Assembly: GCF_001457435.1 (NCBI RefSeq)
Contig: NZ_LN881717.1
Span: forward strand, 71,896-135,895
From: Actinobaculum massiliense
Lineage (GTDB): Bacteria; Actinomycetota; Actinomycetes; Actinomycetales; Actinomycetaceae
Reading direction: 5' to 3'
Length of the DNA: 64,000 nucleotides
The notes beneath the pieces are model-generated. The model saw nothing but the letters and a program-made list of their open reading frames with translations, ran no database searches and had not been told where the DNA came from. The position numbers were made by a program, and so were the translations under genes. Below are positions 19,079 to 31,166 of the stretch, in pieces (position 1 is the stretch's first letter; each line of letters opens with the position of its first letter).

Positions 19079-19098
19079 ACCCGCGAAATATCGCGGGT
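19079..19098. promoter_or_regulatory. Palindrome upstream of the MFS transporter gene
   Basis: ACCCGCGA, a 4-nt spacer and TCGCGGGT form a perfect 8+8 palindrome 39 bp before the GTG start, in the promoter zone. A TetR-like operator is plausible. The rest of the 382-bp gap to aspS holds a repeated GCCCGTCTCGCGG segment at about 19347-19380 and no gene I can support. Confidence 0.45.
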
Positions 19099-19422
19099 CG
19101 TCATTGAATCGGCTTTCCCGCGCAGACTTCTGGCCCAAAGGGCCCTTGAAATGCGGGCACATCCCCTAGTCTCCCAGGATAGGGCGAGAAAAGAAAACCC
19201 CTCTACCTTTTCCGCTGAAGTGCGTTTCGGCACTCTTTGATTGGTGCGCGTTTGGTGTGGAGTTGGCGCGCTTTTGTTGCGCGGTGCCGTTGCGTGCGCC
19301 GCCGGCTCGGAAAGAACGCCCGGGCAGAGGTAAAGTTATCAGGTGCCCGCCCGTCTCGCGGGCACAGCGGCGGCCGCCCGTCTCGCGGCACCAGAAAATA
19401 CCAAGAATTGAAAAGAGGAAAC

Positions 19423-21267
19423 GTGCTACGTACCCGCACCGCAGGTTCCCTGCGCATTTCGGACGTTGGCGAAACTGTCACCCTGGCCGGCTGGGTGGAT
19501 CGCCGGCGCGACCACGGAGGCATCGCATTTATCGATTTGCGCGATGCTTCGGGCGTTGCCCAGGTAACGCTCCGCGAGGAAATCGCGCACGAGCTTCGCA
19601 ACGAATACTGCATTAAGGTCACCGGAATTGTTCGCGAGCGCCCCGAAGGAAACGCGAACCCCTCGCTGGCAACCGGCGAGATCGAGGTGGAATCCGAGGA
19701 CGTGGAGATCCTCAATCCGGCCGCACCGTTGCCGATTCAGGTATCCGATCACGCCGAGGACGCGGGCAAGGTTTCCGAGGACGTGCGCCTAAAGTACCGC
19801 TACCTGGATCTGCGCCGCAGCTACGAACAGAAGGCGTTGCGCTTGCGTTCGAAGGTGAACAAGGCGGCGCGCGACGTTCTCGATTCGCATGATTTTGTGG
19901 AGGTTGAGACCCCTACTCTTACCCGTTCGACGCCGGAGGGTGCGCGCGACTTCTTGGTTCCGGCCCGCCTGAACCCGGGCACCTGGTACGCCCTTCCGCA
20001 GTCCCCGCAGCTGTTCAAGCAGTTGCTCATGGTGGGTGGAATGGAGCGCTACTACCAGATTGCGCGTTGCTACCGCGATGAGGATTTCCGCGCTGATCGC
20101 CAGCCGGAGTTCACGCAGCTGGATATTGAGATGTCTTTCGTAGATCAGGAAGACGTAATCAACGTGGCGGAGCACGTTCTGCAGGAGGTCTTCAAGCTGA
20201 TCGACGTGCATATCGCCACGCCGATTCCGCGCATGACCTTCAAGGACGCCATGGAAAAGTACGGTTCGGATAAGCCGGATCTGCGCTTTGGCCTGCAGCT
20301 GGTGGACCTCACCGAATACTTCAAGGACACCCCGTTCCGGGTATTCCAGAACCCGTATGTCGGTGCCGTGGTGATGCCGGGTGGAGCCTCCCAGCCGCGT
20401 CGCCAGTTCGATAAGTGGCAGGAGTGGGCGAAGGCGCGCGGCGCGCACGGCCTGGCCTACGTGACAATCGCCGAGGATGGCACCCTGGCCGGCCCGGTGG
20501 CAAAGAACATTTCCGAATCCGAGCGGGCGGGCTTGGCCGAAGCGACCGGCGCCAAGCCCGGCGACTGCATTTTCTTTGCCGCTGGCAAGCCGCAGTTCTC
20601 TCGCGAGCTTCTCGGCGCGGCGCGCCTGGAAATCGGTAAGCGTTGCAACCTCATGGACGAAAACGAGTGGGCGTTCGTGTGGGTGGTTGATGCCCCGATG
20701 TTCAAGCCATCCTCAGAGGCCAAGGCGGAAGGAGATGTGGCCCTCGGTTCAAAGTGGACCGCCGTCCACCACGCCTTCACCGCACCGAAGCCGGATTGCG
20801 AAGATACCTTCGATACCGATCCGGAAAGCGCATTGACGAACGCTTATGACATCGTCCTCAACGGCAACGAGATCGGTGGCGGATCCATCCGTATCCACAA
20901 GCGCGATGTGCAAGAGCGCGTGTTCAAGGTGATGGGCCTTTCCGAAGAGGACGCGCAAACCAAGTTTGGCTTCCTCCTGGAGGCCTTCAAGTTCGGCGCC
21001 CCGCCGCACGGCGGAATCGCTTTTGGTTGGGATCGCATTTTGTCGCTTATGGTGCACGCGCCTTCAATTCGTGACGTGATTGCCTTCCCGAAGATCGGTA
21101 ACGGCTGGGATCCGCTCACGGATGCCCCGGCGCCGATTACCGCTCAGCAGCGCAAGGAGGCCGGTGTGGACGCCCAGCCCAAGGAGCGGGTCGAGGTTGA
21201 TGCCTCGGGCGCTCCGGTTGAAGCGGCCGACGCCGACGCTACCGGCGAGGCGAAACAGAGCAAGTAA
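19423..21267 (+). CDS. aspS: Aspartyl-tRNA synthetase
   Basis: This 614-residue class IIb synthetase has an N-terminal OB-fold anticodon-binding domain (about residues 1-110, [20 protein letters not shown]), the catalytic core with [37 protein letters not shown] (motif 2), a bacterial GAD insertion domain (about 290-420), and [13 protein letters not shown] (motif 3), then an acidic C-terminal tail. GTG at 19423, behind AGAGGA, is chosen over the longer frame opening at 19237 because homologues start MLRTRTAG. Whether it also charges tRNA-Asn depends on the organism's amidotransferase, which is not visible here. Confidence 0.95.
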   Translation: MLRTRTAGSLRISDVGETVTLAGWVDRRRDHGGIAFIDLRDASGVAQVTLREEIAHELRNEYCIKVTGIVRERPEGNANPSLATGEIEVESEDVEILNPAAPLPIQVSDHAEDAGKVSEDVRLKYRYLDLRRSYEQKALRLRSKVNKAARDVLDSHDFVEVETPTLTRSTPEGARDFLVPARLNPGTWYALPQSPQLFKQLLMVGGMERYYQIARCYRDEDFRADRQPEFTQLDIEMSFVDQEDVINVAEHVLQEVFKLIDVHIATPIPRMTFKDAMEKYGSDKPDLRFGLQLVDLTEYFKDTPFRVFQNPYVGAVVMPGGASQPRRQFDKWQEWAKARGAHGLAYVTIAEDGTLAGPVAKNISESERAGLAEATGAKPGDCIFFAAGKPQFSRELLGAARLEIGKRCNLMDENEWAFVWVVDAPMFKPSSEAKAEGDVALGSKWTAVHHAFTAPKPDCEDTFDTDPESALTNAYDIVLNGNEIGGGSIRIHKRDVQERVFKVMGLSEEDAQTKFGFLLEAFKFGAPPHGGIAFGWDRILSLMVHAPSIRDVIAFPKIGNGWDPLTDAPAPITAQQRKEAGVDAQPKERVEVDASGAPVEAADADATGEAKQSK

Positions 21268-21370
21268 GTTCCAGGCCGGGCAGGTTATTTATCCGCCGTG
21301 GGGCGTGATGCCTCATTTGCTGGGTGCAGGTTGCTCCAGGCCAGAATATTGAGCCGAGAGGCTTTGAGGT

Positions 21371-21413
21371 GCTCCCCGAAAGTTGGACCGAAGGGTTCTT
21401 ACTTTCGGGGAGC
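21371..21413 (+). terminator. Terminator-like hairpin after aspS
   Basis: GCTCCCCGAAAGT (21371-21383) pairs perfectly with ACTTTCGGGGAGC (21401-21413) over a 17-nt loop. The arm resembles the rpsD terminator (27802-27833) but no T-run follows. Confidence 0.55.
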
Positions 21414-21520
21414 GCTTCTATGCGGAGAGACTTTTTGATTTTTATCGAATTATTTATGCCAAGGCATACAGGTATCAGCGCGGCCAATTTACAGCGCAGT
21501 TGATCTACAGCGTAGCTAAG

Positions 21521-22069
21521 TTACAGCGCCTCGGCCCCGCGCACGCCCACGAGCAAGCGTTTATCGATTGGCTTTCCCTCGCGAATAATTGAAAATGCGC
21601 CGCTGGGTTCTTGGATAGCCGCCTGCACTTCGCTCAGGTCACGAATCCCGGCCTGGCGCAATGCCGAGCAGATCTCGGCTTTGGTGACGTGCCCTTTGGT
21701 GCGAGCATCGGCCAGCACATTGCCGTGCGCGATGAGCAGTACCGGACGCGGACCAAATTTACCGTGGCGTTCACCGCGTAGCCCGAGCGCGGTGGAAATC
21801 AGCTGGCACACAATGAGGGTGATAAGGCTGAGGATGCCCGCGGCGACAGTGGGGGTTTGCCCCAAACTGGCGCGGGCGGCAATGGCGCCAAACATAATGC
21901 CGGCCGCGATATCAGGAAGTGCCAGCCGGCGCCCCAGGGACCGGCCAAAGAGGCGAAGCAAAATAACCAGGAAGGCGTACATGGCAACCGTGCCGAGCAC
22001 GATGACCAGCGCTTCGCGCGGGGTCATCGCAATGAGGCGCCAAAATGGAGCATCGTCAAGAGAAGACAT
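21521..22069 (-). CDS. DUF421 (YetF-like) membrane protein
   Basis: This 182-residue protein has three hydrophobic segments between residues 18 and 95, including the family-typical LRLFGRSLGRRLALPDIAAGI, and a soluble C-terminal domain with GPRPVLLIAHGNVL and a DLSEVQAAIQEPSGAFSII segment characteristic of YetF/YdfS proteins. The function of the family is poorly defined, with links to spore and envelope physiology in Bacillus. The start ATG at 22069 is preceded by CATAAT with 6 nt between, a leaderless arrangement. It is divergent from the GNAT gene. Confidence 0.85.
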   Translation of the reverse strand: MSSLDDAPFWRLIAMTPREALVIVLGTVAMYAFLVILLRLFGRSLGRRLALPDIAAGIMFGAIAARASLGQTPTVAAGILSLITLIVCQLISTALGLRGERHGKFGPRPVLLIAHGNVLADARTKGHVTKAEICSALRQAGIRDLSEVQAAIQEPSGAFSIIREGKPIDKRLLVGVRGAEAL

Positions 22070-22075
22070 GTTCCC

Positions 22076-22081
22076 ATTATG
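22076..22081 (-). promoter_or_regulatory. -10 box of a leaderless promoter for the DUF421 gene
   Basis: CATAAT on the minus strand ends 6 nt before the ATG at 22069. Confidence 0.5.
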
Positions 22082-22191
22082 GCGTTTCGCGAGATTTCGA
22101 GTTAGTTCTTGTGCTTCGGACTCGCCAAGAGCTTCACCGGCTGGAATGCGCCCGTGGGCATGCGCGAGTTCCGCGTGTTCTTGGGGCGGTA

Positions 22192-22197
22192 TAGGCT
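22192..22197 (+). promoter_or_regulatory. -10 box of a leaderless promoter for the GNAT gene
   Basis: TAGGCT ends 7 nt before GTG at 22205. This spacing decides the start; the frame stays open to 22109 but has no start signal there. Confidence 0.55.
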
Positions 22198-22204
22198 AAA
22201 CCCC

Positions 22205-22975
22205 GTGGATTTTGTTTCAAAGCACCTCGAGGAACCGGTAGACGAATCGATTTTTTGGAAAGATGAGCGAGATGCGGGGCGTGACGCCTCCAGCATGACC
22301 GCACTTTACGAAACCGCACAGGCCGCGTGGAGAGTTTCGAACGGGGGAGCCTTCCTCCTCGGGGTTGGAAATCCAGAAAACCTCGCCGCGGCGCTCGAAG
22401 AGGGGATCGGGGAGTTCGGCGAACTGAAACATGCCAACCTCACCGCGGGCACTGAAGAATTCTTGAGCGAAAAGGTTCGCGCGGCGCTTCCCGAGCGCCG
22501 CGAGGCGGCCTGGACGTTCTTCTGGAGCATTGAGGAGCTCGCGCAACAGCCGGGCGAGGAACGAGCAAAGTTGCTCCCCGGAGTAGCGGGCGCCGAGACA
22601 GCGAAGAATATCCTTCGCGTGGCAAACCCCTACTCGGACGCGTTTCGGCATCCGGACGATTTGCGCTGGTGGGGAATCGCTAGCGAAGCCGATGGGGAAA
22701 TCGCCGCGGTTATTGGCGCTTCGAGCGCTAGCCTCGCGAGCGGAGAAACGGTCAGCTATTTGGAAGGCTTGGGCACCTTGCCGGACTATCGTGGGCAGGG
22801 TCTTGCCAGTGCCCTCATGGCCGGCGCTTCGCGCCAGGAATTTAAGGACGCCGATGTGGTGGCCTTCGGAATGTGGGCCGAAAACGATCACGCGCGGGCG
22901 CTGTACAATAAGCTCGGCTGGCAAGAAGGCCCCACCTTGAGGATTTATTCCGCCTCCCCGCTACGGCCGCACTAA
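22205..22975 (+). CDS. GNAT-family N-acetyltransferase
   Basis: This 256-residue protein has a C-terminal GNAT fold. VSYLEGLGTLPDYRGQGLAS is the acetyl-CoA pyrophosphate-binding loop (R-x-x-G-x-G/A) and WAENDHARALYNKLGW is the family motif B. The N-terminal 110 residues are poorly conserved and may form a second, degenerate GNAT-like half. The acceptor substrate is unknown. GTG 22205 is selected because a TAGGCT -10 lies 7 nt upstream and no Shine-Dalgarno exists. The gene converges on the MMPL gene, 84 bp apart. Confidence 0.82.
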   Translation: MDFVSKHLEEPVDESIFWKDERDAGRDASSMTALYETAQAAWRVSNGGAFLLGVGNPENLAAALEEGIGEFGELKHANLTAGTEEFLSEKVRAALPERREAAWTFFWSIEELAQQPGEERAKLLPGVAGAETAKNILRVANPYSDAFRHPDDLRWWGIASEADGEIAAVIGASSASLASGETVSYLEGLGTLPDYRGQGLASALMAGASRQEFKDADVVAFGMWAENDHARALYNKLGWQEGPTLRIYSASPLRPH

Positions 22976-23059
22976 ACTTTTTGTCCTCTTCGACAGCCAA
23001 GGAAGAGCCCGAAAGCGGTGCTCAAGGGAAATATCCTGATCCAGCTCCGCGACCGATAA

Positions 23060-25531
23060 TTACCCCTCAGAGATACCTAGCTTCTGGTGGATCTTCGTCA
23101 TCCACTTCGGAGCCCACCAGTTCCATTTGCCGAGAATCGTCATGGTGGACGGAACGAGGAGCATTCGCACCAGGGTGGCGTCCAAGAACACGGCAATGGC
23201 GAGGAATACGCCCACTTCCTTGATCGGCAAAAGATCACCGAAAACGAATCCAATGAACACCGCAATAATGATTGCCGCGGCGGAGGTAATAACGCGCCCG
23301 GAGCGCTGCATTCCCAGCGACACCGCGCGATCATTGGTTTCCCCGTGATCCCAGTATTCCTTCATGCGGGCCACCAGGAACACCTCGTAGTCCATGGCCA
23401 GGCCGAAGCCGAAGGCAAGCCCGCAGGCAACCACGAATGCCGTCATGCCATTCACTTGGGGAAGGCCCAGGTAGCCGTTTTGGAACAGCCACATGGTCAA
23501 GCCGAGAGAAGACACCAGCGACAGTCCGTTGGTAATAAAGGCCTTGATCGGAATTACCAGCGAACCCGTCATAAGGAAGAGCAGAATAGTTACCACCACG
23601 GCAATCGTGGCGAGGGCGTAAGGTGCGCCGTCGGCAATGACCTGGTTGAAGTCCATTTGGGTGGCGGCGCCGCCACCCACCATCACGGTTTCGCCCGCGC
23701 TGTGGGCGCGAATTTCCTTCACGACCGCGGTGGCTTCGGCGCCCACCGGATCCTCCACGTCAAGGTTCACGTCAATGCGGGTCCAATCGCCCGGAAGCTC
23801 TTCCGCCTCGGAGACCGCAATTACGTTATCCAACCCGCTCGCAAACTCACGTTCGCGGTTCACCAGCGCTTCGTCGCCGTCAACCAGAATTGTTACCTCA
23901 GGGGTGGTCAGTTCCGGGTAGTGCTCATCGAGCTGACTCAAAGCCCGGCCGGCTTCGGTGCTTTCAGGAACGTAGGACGAGGGGTCGGTGCGCAGGTGAC
24001 CGTTGCCGATCGGAATCGCGAAAAGCACGAGCACCGCGATAACCCCGAGCATCGTCACCCACGGGCGGCGTTGCACCCAGTGCGCAATCTTCGAAAATAC
24101 ACCGTGGTCGGTGTGGGTATCGCCCATGACCGCGAGCACCTTGTGCATACCGGGCAGTTTCTCCACCACCGAAGGTTTCACAATGCGCGCCCCGGCGATC
24201 CTGAGCAACGAAGGCACCAGGGTGATCGCGGAAAACACCGCCAGGAGCACCACGAGGAAACCGCCGATGGAGATTTCGCGCATAATCGCGGACTTAATGA
24301 ACAGCAAGGAGAGCACCGCAATCGCGATCGTCACCGCGGAAAAGAACACCGTGCGTCCCGCGGTTTCCACCGTCCGCACCTGGGCACTTGCCATCATGGT
24401 GCGCAGCTCGCCGGCCTCGGGAAGCTTGCCGCCCTTTTCGGTGGAATATCCGGCCGCCTCCAGGCGGGCGTTGATTTCCTCGCGGTAGCGGGAAACCATG
24501 AGCAGCCCATAATCAATCGAGAGCGCGAGACCAATAATCGAGACCACGTTGAGCACGAAAATATCCGCGCCCATAAAGAAGGTCATTGCCCAAATCGCGC
24601 CGAGGGTAATAGCAATTGCGGCAAGCGCCCCGCCAATGGGCATGAGGGCGGTGAGGATTCCGCCGAAGACCAGCACCATGAGCACCAGCGCCACCGGCAG
24701 GCCGATCGCCTCGCCGCGCACGAGGTCTGATTGCGCGGTCTTATTGAGTGCCTTGACCGCGAGTGAGGAAGACGTGAGGGCAACGTCCGCGCCGCTCGCT
24801 TGCGCCGTGCTTTCGTAGCCGCGCATGGTGGCGAGCACCTGTTCTTCGATGGCGTCCTGGTCCACGTCCGGAGAAATCGTGGCGACGACGACGAAGCCGT
24901 CCTCGGATTCGAATTTGCCGGCCGCTTCCTCCGCCTGCGGGGTAGCTTCCTCAATAGCTGCCTCGCGCCCCTGGGCCAGCACCTCTTCCTCTGAGGGCTG
25001 GGGCTGGGCCGCCATTTGTTGCTCGACGGCGGCGGTCACCTGCTCTTGTGCCATGTGCGCCGGCACGCCCTGGGCCACCAGAGCCTTCACCTGCGCGGCG
25101 ATTTCCTGTTCCATTTGTGCTTTGGCATCGGCCTGCGCCTTGGCGTATTCATCGCGCGCGGCTTGTTCGCCTTGCTTGGCCGCTTCCTCGAGAATTGTTG
25201 CTTTCAAACTCTCTGGCGAAACCGCGCTCACGCCCTCGATTTTTTGGAGATCTGTCACGAGTTGCTGGGTGGGATCGGTGAGCGCGGCGGCGTCGGAAAC
25301 CTTCGAAACAACCGCGGTGACGGCGGTGTCGTCCTCCTCGGCGAGGATGTCTGAAACGTTCTGAGCTTCGGTGCCTTCCGCAAAATTGTCCGCGTTGCTG
25401 AGGCGGTCAAAGAGGCCGCCTTGCCCGAAACCGGAGAAAGCGGCGATCAGCGCAAGCACCGCAACCACGACCCAGGCGAAGATAACTCTCCAGGGATGAT
25501 GAACAGACATACGACCAAAAGCAGAGAACAT
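23060..25531 (-). CDS. MMPL/RND-type membrane transporter
   Basis: This 823-residue protein has the MMPL layout: one N-terminal transmembrane helix (about residues 16-38), a periplasmic-side domain with an Ala/Gln/Glu-rich coiled coil (residues 110-200), five clustered helices, a second extracytoplasmic domain and five more helices. The Asp-Tyr pairs for proton relay are present in GLALSIDYGLLMVSRYREE and FGFGLAMDYEVFLVARMKEY. Relatives move lipids, glycopeptidolipids or drugs; the substrate here is unknown. The start is probably ATG 25531 (MFSAFGRMSVHHPWRV), with ATG 25510 as the alternative; the frame stays open upstream but that part is not protein-like. It is divergent from rarA. Confidence 0.88.
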   Translation of the reverse strand: MFSAFGRMSVHHPWRVIFAWVVVAVLALIAAFSGFGQGGLFDRLSNADNFAEGTEAQNVSDILAEEDDTAVTAVVSKVSDAAALTDPTQQLVTDLQKIEGVSAVSPESLKATILEEAAKQGEQAARDEYAKAQADAKAQMEQEIAAQVKALVAQGVPAHMAQEQVTAAVEQQMAAQPQPSEEEVLAQGREAAIEEATPQAEEAAGKFESEDGFVVVATISPDVDQDAIEEQVLATMRGYESTAQASGADVALTSSSLAVKALNKTAQSDLVRGEAIGLPVALVLMVLVFGGILTALMPIGGALAAIAITLGAIWAMTFFMGADIFVLNVVSIIGLALSIDYGLLMVSRYREEINARLEAAGYSTEKGGKLPEAGELRTMMASAQVRTVETAGRTVFFSAVTIAIAVLSLLFIKSAIMREISIGGFLVVLLAVFSAITLVPSLLRIAGARIVKPSVVEKLPGMHKVLAVMGDTHTDHGVFSKIAHWVQRRPWVTMLGVIAVLVLFAIPIGNGHLRTDPSSYVPESTEAGRALSQLDEHYPELTTPEVTILVDGDEALVNREREFASGLDNVIAVSEAEELPGDWTRIDVNLDVEDPVGAEATAVVKEIRAHSAGETVMVGGGAATQMDFNQVIADGAPYALATIAVVVTILLFLMTGSLVIPIKAFITNGLSLVSSLGLTMWLFQNGYLGLPQVNGMTAFVVACGLAFGFGLAMDYEVFLVARMKEYWDHGETNDRAVSLGMQRSGRVITSAAAIIIAVFIGFVFGDLLPIKEVGVFLAIAVFLDATLVRMLLVPSTMTILGKWNWWAPKWMTKIHQKLGISEG

Positions 25532-25629
25532 ATCTTTATTATTGCCGTGTAATCCGTGGCTGACCACACATTTCGGCAGAAGGGAGAATTTTAGGTAAAC
25601 AGCGCTCGAAGCGTGTCGGAGCGGGCCGC

Positions 25630-25635
25630 TATGGT
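25630..25635 (+). promoter_or_regulatory. -10 box of a leaderless promoter for rarA
   Basis: TATGGT ends exactly 6 nt before the GTG at 25642; no Shine-Dalgarno. Confidence 0.55.
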
Positions 25636-25641
25636 GGAGAC

Positions 25642-26985
25642 GTGGATCTTTTTGAAAGTGCTTCGACGGATGAGCGCGGCGTGCCGCTAAATGAGCACGG
25701 GCCGCTTGCGGTGCGCATGCGCCCGCGCACCATTGAAGAAGTGATTGGGCAGGAAAAGCTCCTTCAGCCCGGCGCTCCGCTGCGGCGCCTGATTGAACCG
25801 GGGGAGGGTTCGGTACCGTCTTCGGTGTTCTTGTGGGGGCCTCCCGGTGTGGGAAAAACAACCCTCGCCTATTTGATTGCCCACGCGGGTAAGCGGCGTT
25901 TTGTTGAGCTTTCCGCTACCTCGGCCGGCGTCAAGGACGTGCGCCAGGCAATTGAGGCGGCGCGCCGGGCGCTGGTGACGCAGGGCTCCGAAACCGTGCT
26001 GTTTATTGACGAGGTCCATCGCTTTTCCAAAACCCAGCAGGATGCGCTTCTTCCCGCGGTGGAAAACGGGTGGGTGATTCTGGTCGCCGCAACCACCGAA
26101 AACCCCGCGTTTTCGGTAGTTTCGCCGCTACTTTCGCGTTCCCTTTTGGTGACGCTCAACGCGCTCGACGCCGAGGCAATTGGCAAGCTGGTGGACCGCG
26201 CCATGAGCGACGAACGCGGCCTAGACAGCAAATTCGAAATAACGTCGGAGGCTCGAAACAACCTCGTTCGTCTGGCAGGCGCTGACGGGCGGCGCTCGCT
26301 GACTCTTTTGGAGGCCGCCTCCGACGGTGCGCGCCAACGTGGCTCAGAAACAATTGAGGTAGAGGATGTTTCGCGCGCCGCCGATGGCGCAACCGTGCGC
26401 TATGACCGCGACGGCGACGATCACTACCAGGTCATTTCTGCCTTCATAAAATCAATCCGCGGTAGCGATGTGGACGCGGCCATGCATTACCTGGCCCGCA
26501 TGCTCGAAGCGGGAGAGGACCCGCGTTTTATTGCGCGCCGGCTTATGATTTCCGCCGCAGAAGACGTTGGTATGGCCGACCCTTCCGCCCTGCAAACCGC
26601 CACCGCCGCCGCGCAGTCGGTGGCCATGGTCGGCATGCCCGAGGCACGCATTATTTTGGCTGAGGCGGTAACGCACCTGGCAACCGCACCAAAGTCGAAC
26701 CGCTCGTACAATGCGATCAATAAGGCGATCGCGGACGTGCGGGCGGGAAAGGGCGGGGCGGTACCCCTCGCGTTGCGTAATGCGTCGTTCAAGGGTGCCG
26801 AGGAGATGAACTACGGCAAGGGCTACCGCTACGCGCACGATTTTGATGGCGGGGTGGCTCCCATGGAATTCATGCCGGAAGACTTGGTGGGAGAGCGCTA
26901 CTACGAACCCACCGACCACGGATACGAAGCGCAAGTCACAGCCAGATTGGCGAGAATCCGCTCGATTCTCCACCCGGAAAACTGA
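25642..26985 (+). CDS. rarA: Replication-associated recombination protein A (AAA+ ATPase)
   Basis: This 447-residue clamp-loader-related ATPase (RarA/MgsA/WRNIP1) acts at stalled replication forks. It shows RPRTIEEVIGQEKLL-like N-terminal box, GPPGVGKTTLAYLIA (Walker A, about residues 67-81), LFIDEVHRFSKTQQDALLPAVE (Walker B and sensor region) and ATTENPAFSV. The C-terminal tetramerisation domain carries YNAINKAIADVR and AEEMNYGKGYRYAHDF. Length matches the family. The GTG start is leaderless. It is followed after 118 bp by rpsD under its own promoter. Confidence 0.94.
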   Translation: MDLFESASTDERGVPLNEHGPLAVRMRPRTIEEVIGQEKLLQPGAPLRRLIEPGEGSVPSSVFLWGPPGVGKTTLAYLIAHAGKRRFVELSATSAGVKDVRQAIEAARRALVTQGSETVLFIDEVHRFSKTQQDALLPAVENGWVILVAATTENPAFSVVSPLLSRSLLVTLNALDAEAIGKLVDRAMSDERGLDSKFEITSEARNNLVRLAGADGRRSLTLLEAASDGARQRGSETIEVEDVSRAADGATVRYDRDGDDHYQVISAFIKSIRGSDVDAAMHYLARMLEAGEDPRFIARRLMISAAEDVGMADPSALQTATAAAQSVAMVGMPEARIILAEAVTHLATAPKSNRSYNAINKAIADVRAGKGGAVPLALRNASFKGAEEMNYGKGYRYAHDFDGGVAPMEFMPEDLVGERYYEPTDHGYEAQVTARLARIRSILHPEN

Positions 26986-27103
26986 TAGTATTCACAGGTT
27001 GCGTTTTTACTGGCGCAACACCTGGGGCCTTAGCCGAATGTGTTGGTCCCGCCCCGCGATCTGCGCGGGTGTGCATATTGACAGGTAATACAAGGAGATT
27101 TTC
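26986..27103 (+). promoter_or_regulatory. rpsD promoter and structured leader
   Basis: A TAGTAT hexamer (26986-26991) directly after the rarA stop may be the -10. The following leader of about 105 nt contains a GTTGCG/CGCAAC hairpin (26998-27019), a GGGGC (27024-27028) to GCCCC (27051-27055) pairing and an AAGGAG Shine-Dalgarno. S4 represses its own operon in other bacteria, so this could be an S4-binding leader. Confidence 0.4.
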
Positions 27104-27727
27104 ATGGCTTCTGGAAACAAGTCGCGCAAGATGGTGCGCCAGTCGCGTGCGCTGGGCATCGCTCTTACCCCGAAGGCCGAGCGCTACATGCAGCGCCGTC
27201 CGTACCGTCCTGGTGAGCACGGCCGCGGCCGCACCAAGGATTCCGACTACTCGGTACGTCTGAAGGAAAAGCAGCGTCTGCGCGCCCAGTACGGCATTCG
27301 CGAATCGCAGATGCGCAAGGTGTGGAACGAGGCTCGCCGTGAAGACGGCCTCGCTGGTGAGAACCTGGTTGAGCTGCTGGAAATGCGCCTCGACGCGCTG
27401 GTGCTCCGCGCCGGTTTTGCCCGCACGATTCTGCAGGCTCGTCAGGTTGTGTCCCACTCTCACATCCTGGTTGACGGCAAGAAGGTCAACCTCCCGTCCT
27501 ACCGTGTGAAGCCGGGTCAGGTTGTGCAGGTCAAGCCGAAGTCGCAGGCTTCCCCGCAGTTTATGGTTGCCGCCCAGGGTGCGCACCGTGACGTTCTGCC
27601 CAAGGTTCCCGAGTACCTCGACGTCGACCTTGAGAAGCTGAAGTTCAGCCTTTCCCGCCGCCCGAAGCGCTCGGAGGTTCCGGTTGAGGCTAACGTCCAG
27701 CTCATCGTCGAATACTACTCGCGCTAA
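27104..27727 (+). CDS. rpsD: 30S ribosomal protein S4
   Basis: This 207-residue uS4 begins MASGNKSRKMVRQSRALG. It contains GEHGRGRTKDSDYSVRLKEKQRLRAQYGI and an S4 RNA-binding domain (about residues 92-155, LEMRLDALVLRAGFARTILQARQVVSHSHILVDGKKVN). It nucleates 30S assembly by binding 16S rRNA. Here it is monocistronic between rarA and alaS rather than in the rpoA operon, as in some other actinobacteria, and it is closed by a strong terminator. Confidence 0.97.
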   Translation: MASGNKSRKMVRQSRALGIALTPKAERYMQRRPYRPGEHGRGRTKDSDYSVRLKEKQRLRAQYGIRESQMRKVWNEARREDGLAGENLVELLEMRLDALVLRAGFARTILQARQVVSHSHILVDGKKVNLPSYRVKPGQVVQVKPKSQASPQFMVAAQGAHRDVLPKVPEYLDVDLEKLKFSLSRRPKRSEVPVEANVQLIVEYYSR

Positions 27728-27801
27728 ATTCTTGTTGACGGCGGCGCTAGAGCGGATTTTGCAAGGTTTCGCAAAGCGTTAGCGGCGGCGTCGTCGAACA
27801 T

Positions 27802-27833
27802 AATGGCTCCCCGAAAATACTCGGGGAGCCATT
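27802..27833 (+). terminator. Terminator of rpsD
   Basis: A perfect 13-bp stem, AATGGCTCCCCGA (27802-27814) with TCGGGGAGCCATT (27821-27833), has a 6-nt loop and is followed by GCTTTTA. Confidence 0.82.
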
Positions 27834-27974
27834 GCTTTTAATGCATAGCGCGTTACCTGCTAAAGTTCGCGGCGAGGTTGCACGTTTCACCCGCGTGGAA
27901 ACCGCGATGGGCCGCGCAACCGGGTAAACTCGCTCTGTATGTGCGCAGAACGCGCCAGAAATCGAGGAGAATAG

Positions 27975-30644
<2,670 letters not shown>

Positions 30645-30653
30645 GGCGGCTTT

Positions 30654-31166
30654 GTGCGGCGCGGCATCCGGCTAGGTGTGGACGTTGGAAAAACTCGTAC
30701 GGGATTAGCCAAGAGTAACCCGGAGGGTACCTTGGCAGTTCCGGAACGAACCCTTTTTGCTGATGGGTCAGACCTTCGCCGGGTGGCGCGCATGGCACGC
30801 CGCGAGCAAGTCCTGGAAGTCATCGTGGGGCTTCCGCGAAATATGGATGGCACCGAGGGCGCCTCGGCTCGGTACGCGCGGGACTGGGCAGGTAAACTTG
30901 CTCGCAAGATTGCCCCCATTCCGGTGCGTCTTGTTGATGAGCGCCTTTCGACCGTCTCGGCTCACGCGCAACTGGCGGAGGCGGGGCTTTCCGCGCGGAA
31001 ACATCGCGCGGTCGTGGATCAAATGGCCGCGGTGGTTATATTGGACCTCGCTCTGGAGACTGAGAAGAATACTCAGCAACCTCCGGGCGAATTGGTATCA
31101 TGTGATGATTCCGGCGACGCCAGGAAATTCGAGGAGGAATACGGCGGAGATGAGCGACGTATTTGA
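30654..31166 (+). CDS. ruvX: YqgF/RuvX-type nuclease (rRNA processing / Holliday junction resolvase-like)
   Basis: This 170-residue RNase H-fold protein carries LGVDVGKTRTGLA (first catalytic Asp), LVDERLSTVSA (Glu) and DQMAAVVIL (third acidic residue). YqgF acts in 16S rRNA 5' maturation in E. coli and has been proposed as a Holliday junction resolvase. A 25-residue hydrophilic C-terminal tail is extra. The start is GTG 30654 with AAGGCGG upstream, 9 bp after alaS. The 3' end overlaps mltG by 17 bp. Confidence 0.9.
   Translation: MRRGIRLGVDVGKTRTGLAKSNPEGTLAVPERTLFADGSDLRRVARMARREQVLEVIVGLPRNMDGTEGASARYARDWAGKLARKIAPIPVRLVDERLSTVSAHAQLAEAGLSARKHRAVVDQMAAVVILDLALETEKNTQQPPGELVSCDDSGDARKFEEEYGGDERRI

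Noticed and set aside
19034-19420. Small ORFs between the MFS gene and aspS
   Set aside because: They lack ribosome-binding sites and protein-like composition; the longest is only the upstream in-frame extension of aspS.
23087-24730. 547-codon plus-strand ORF opposite the MMPL gene
   Set aside because: Shadow of a clear transporter; composition rich in His, Arg and Gly, no domain.
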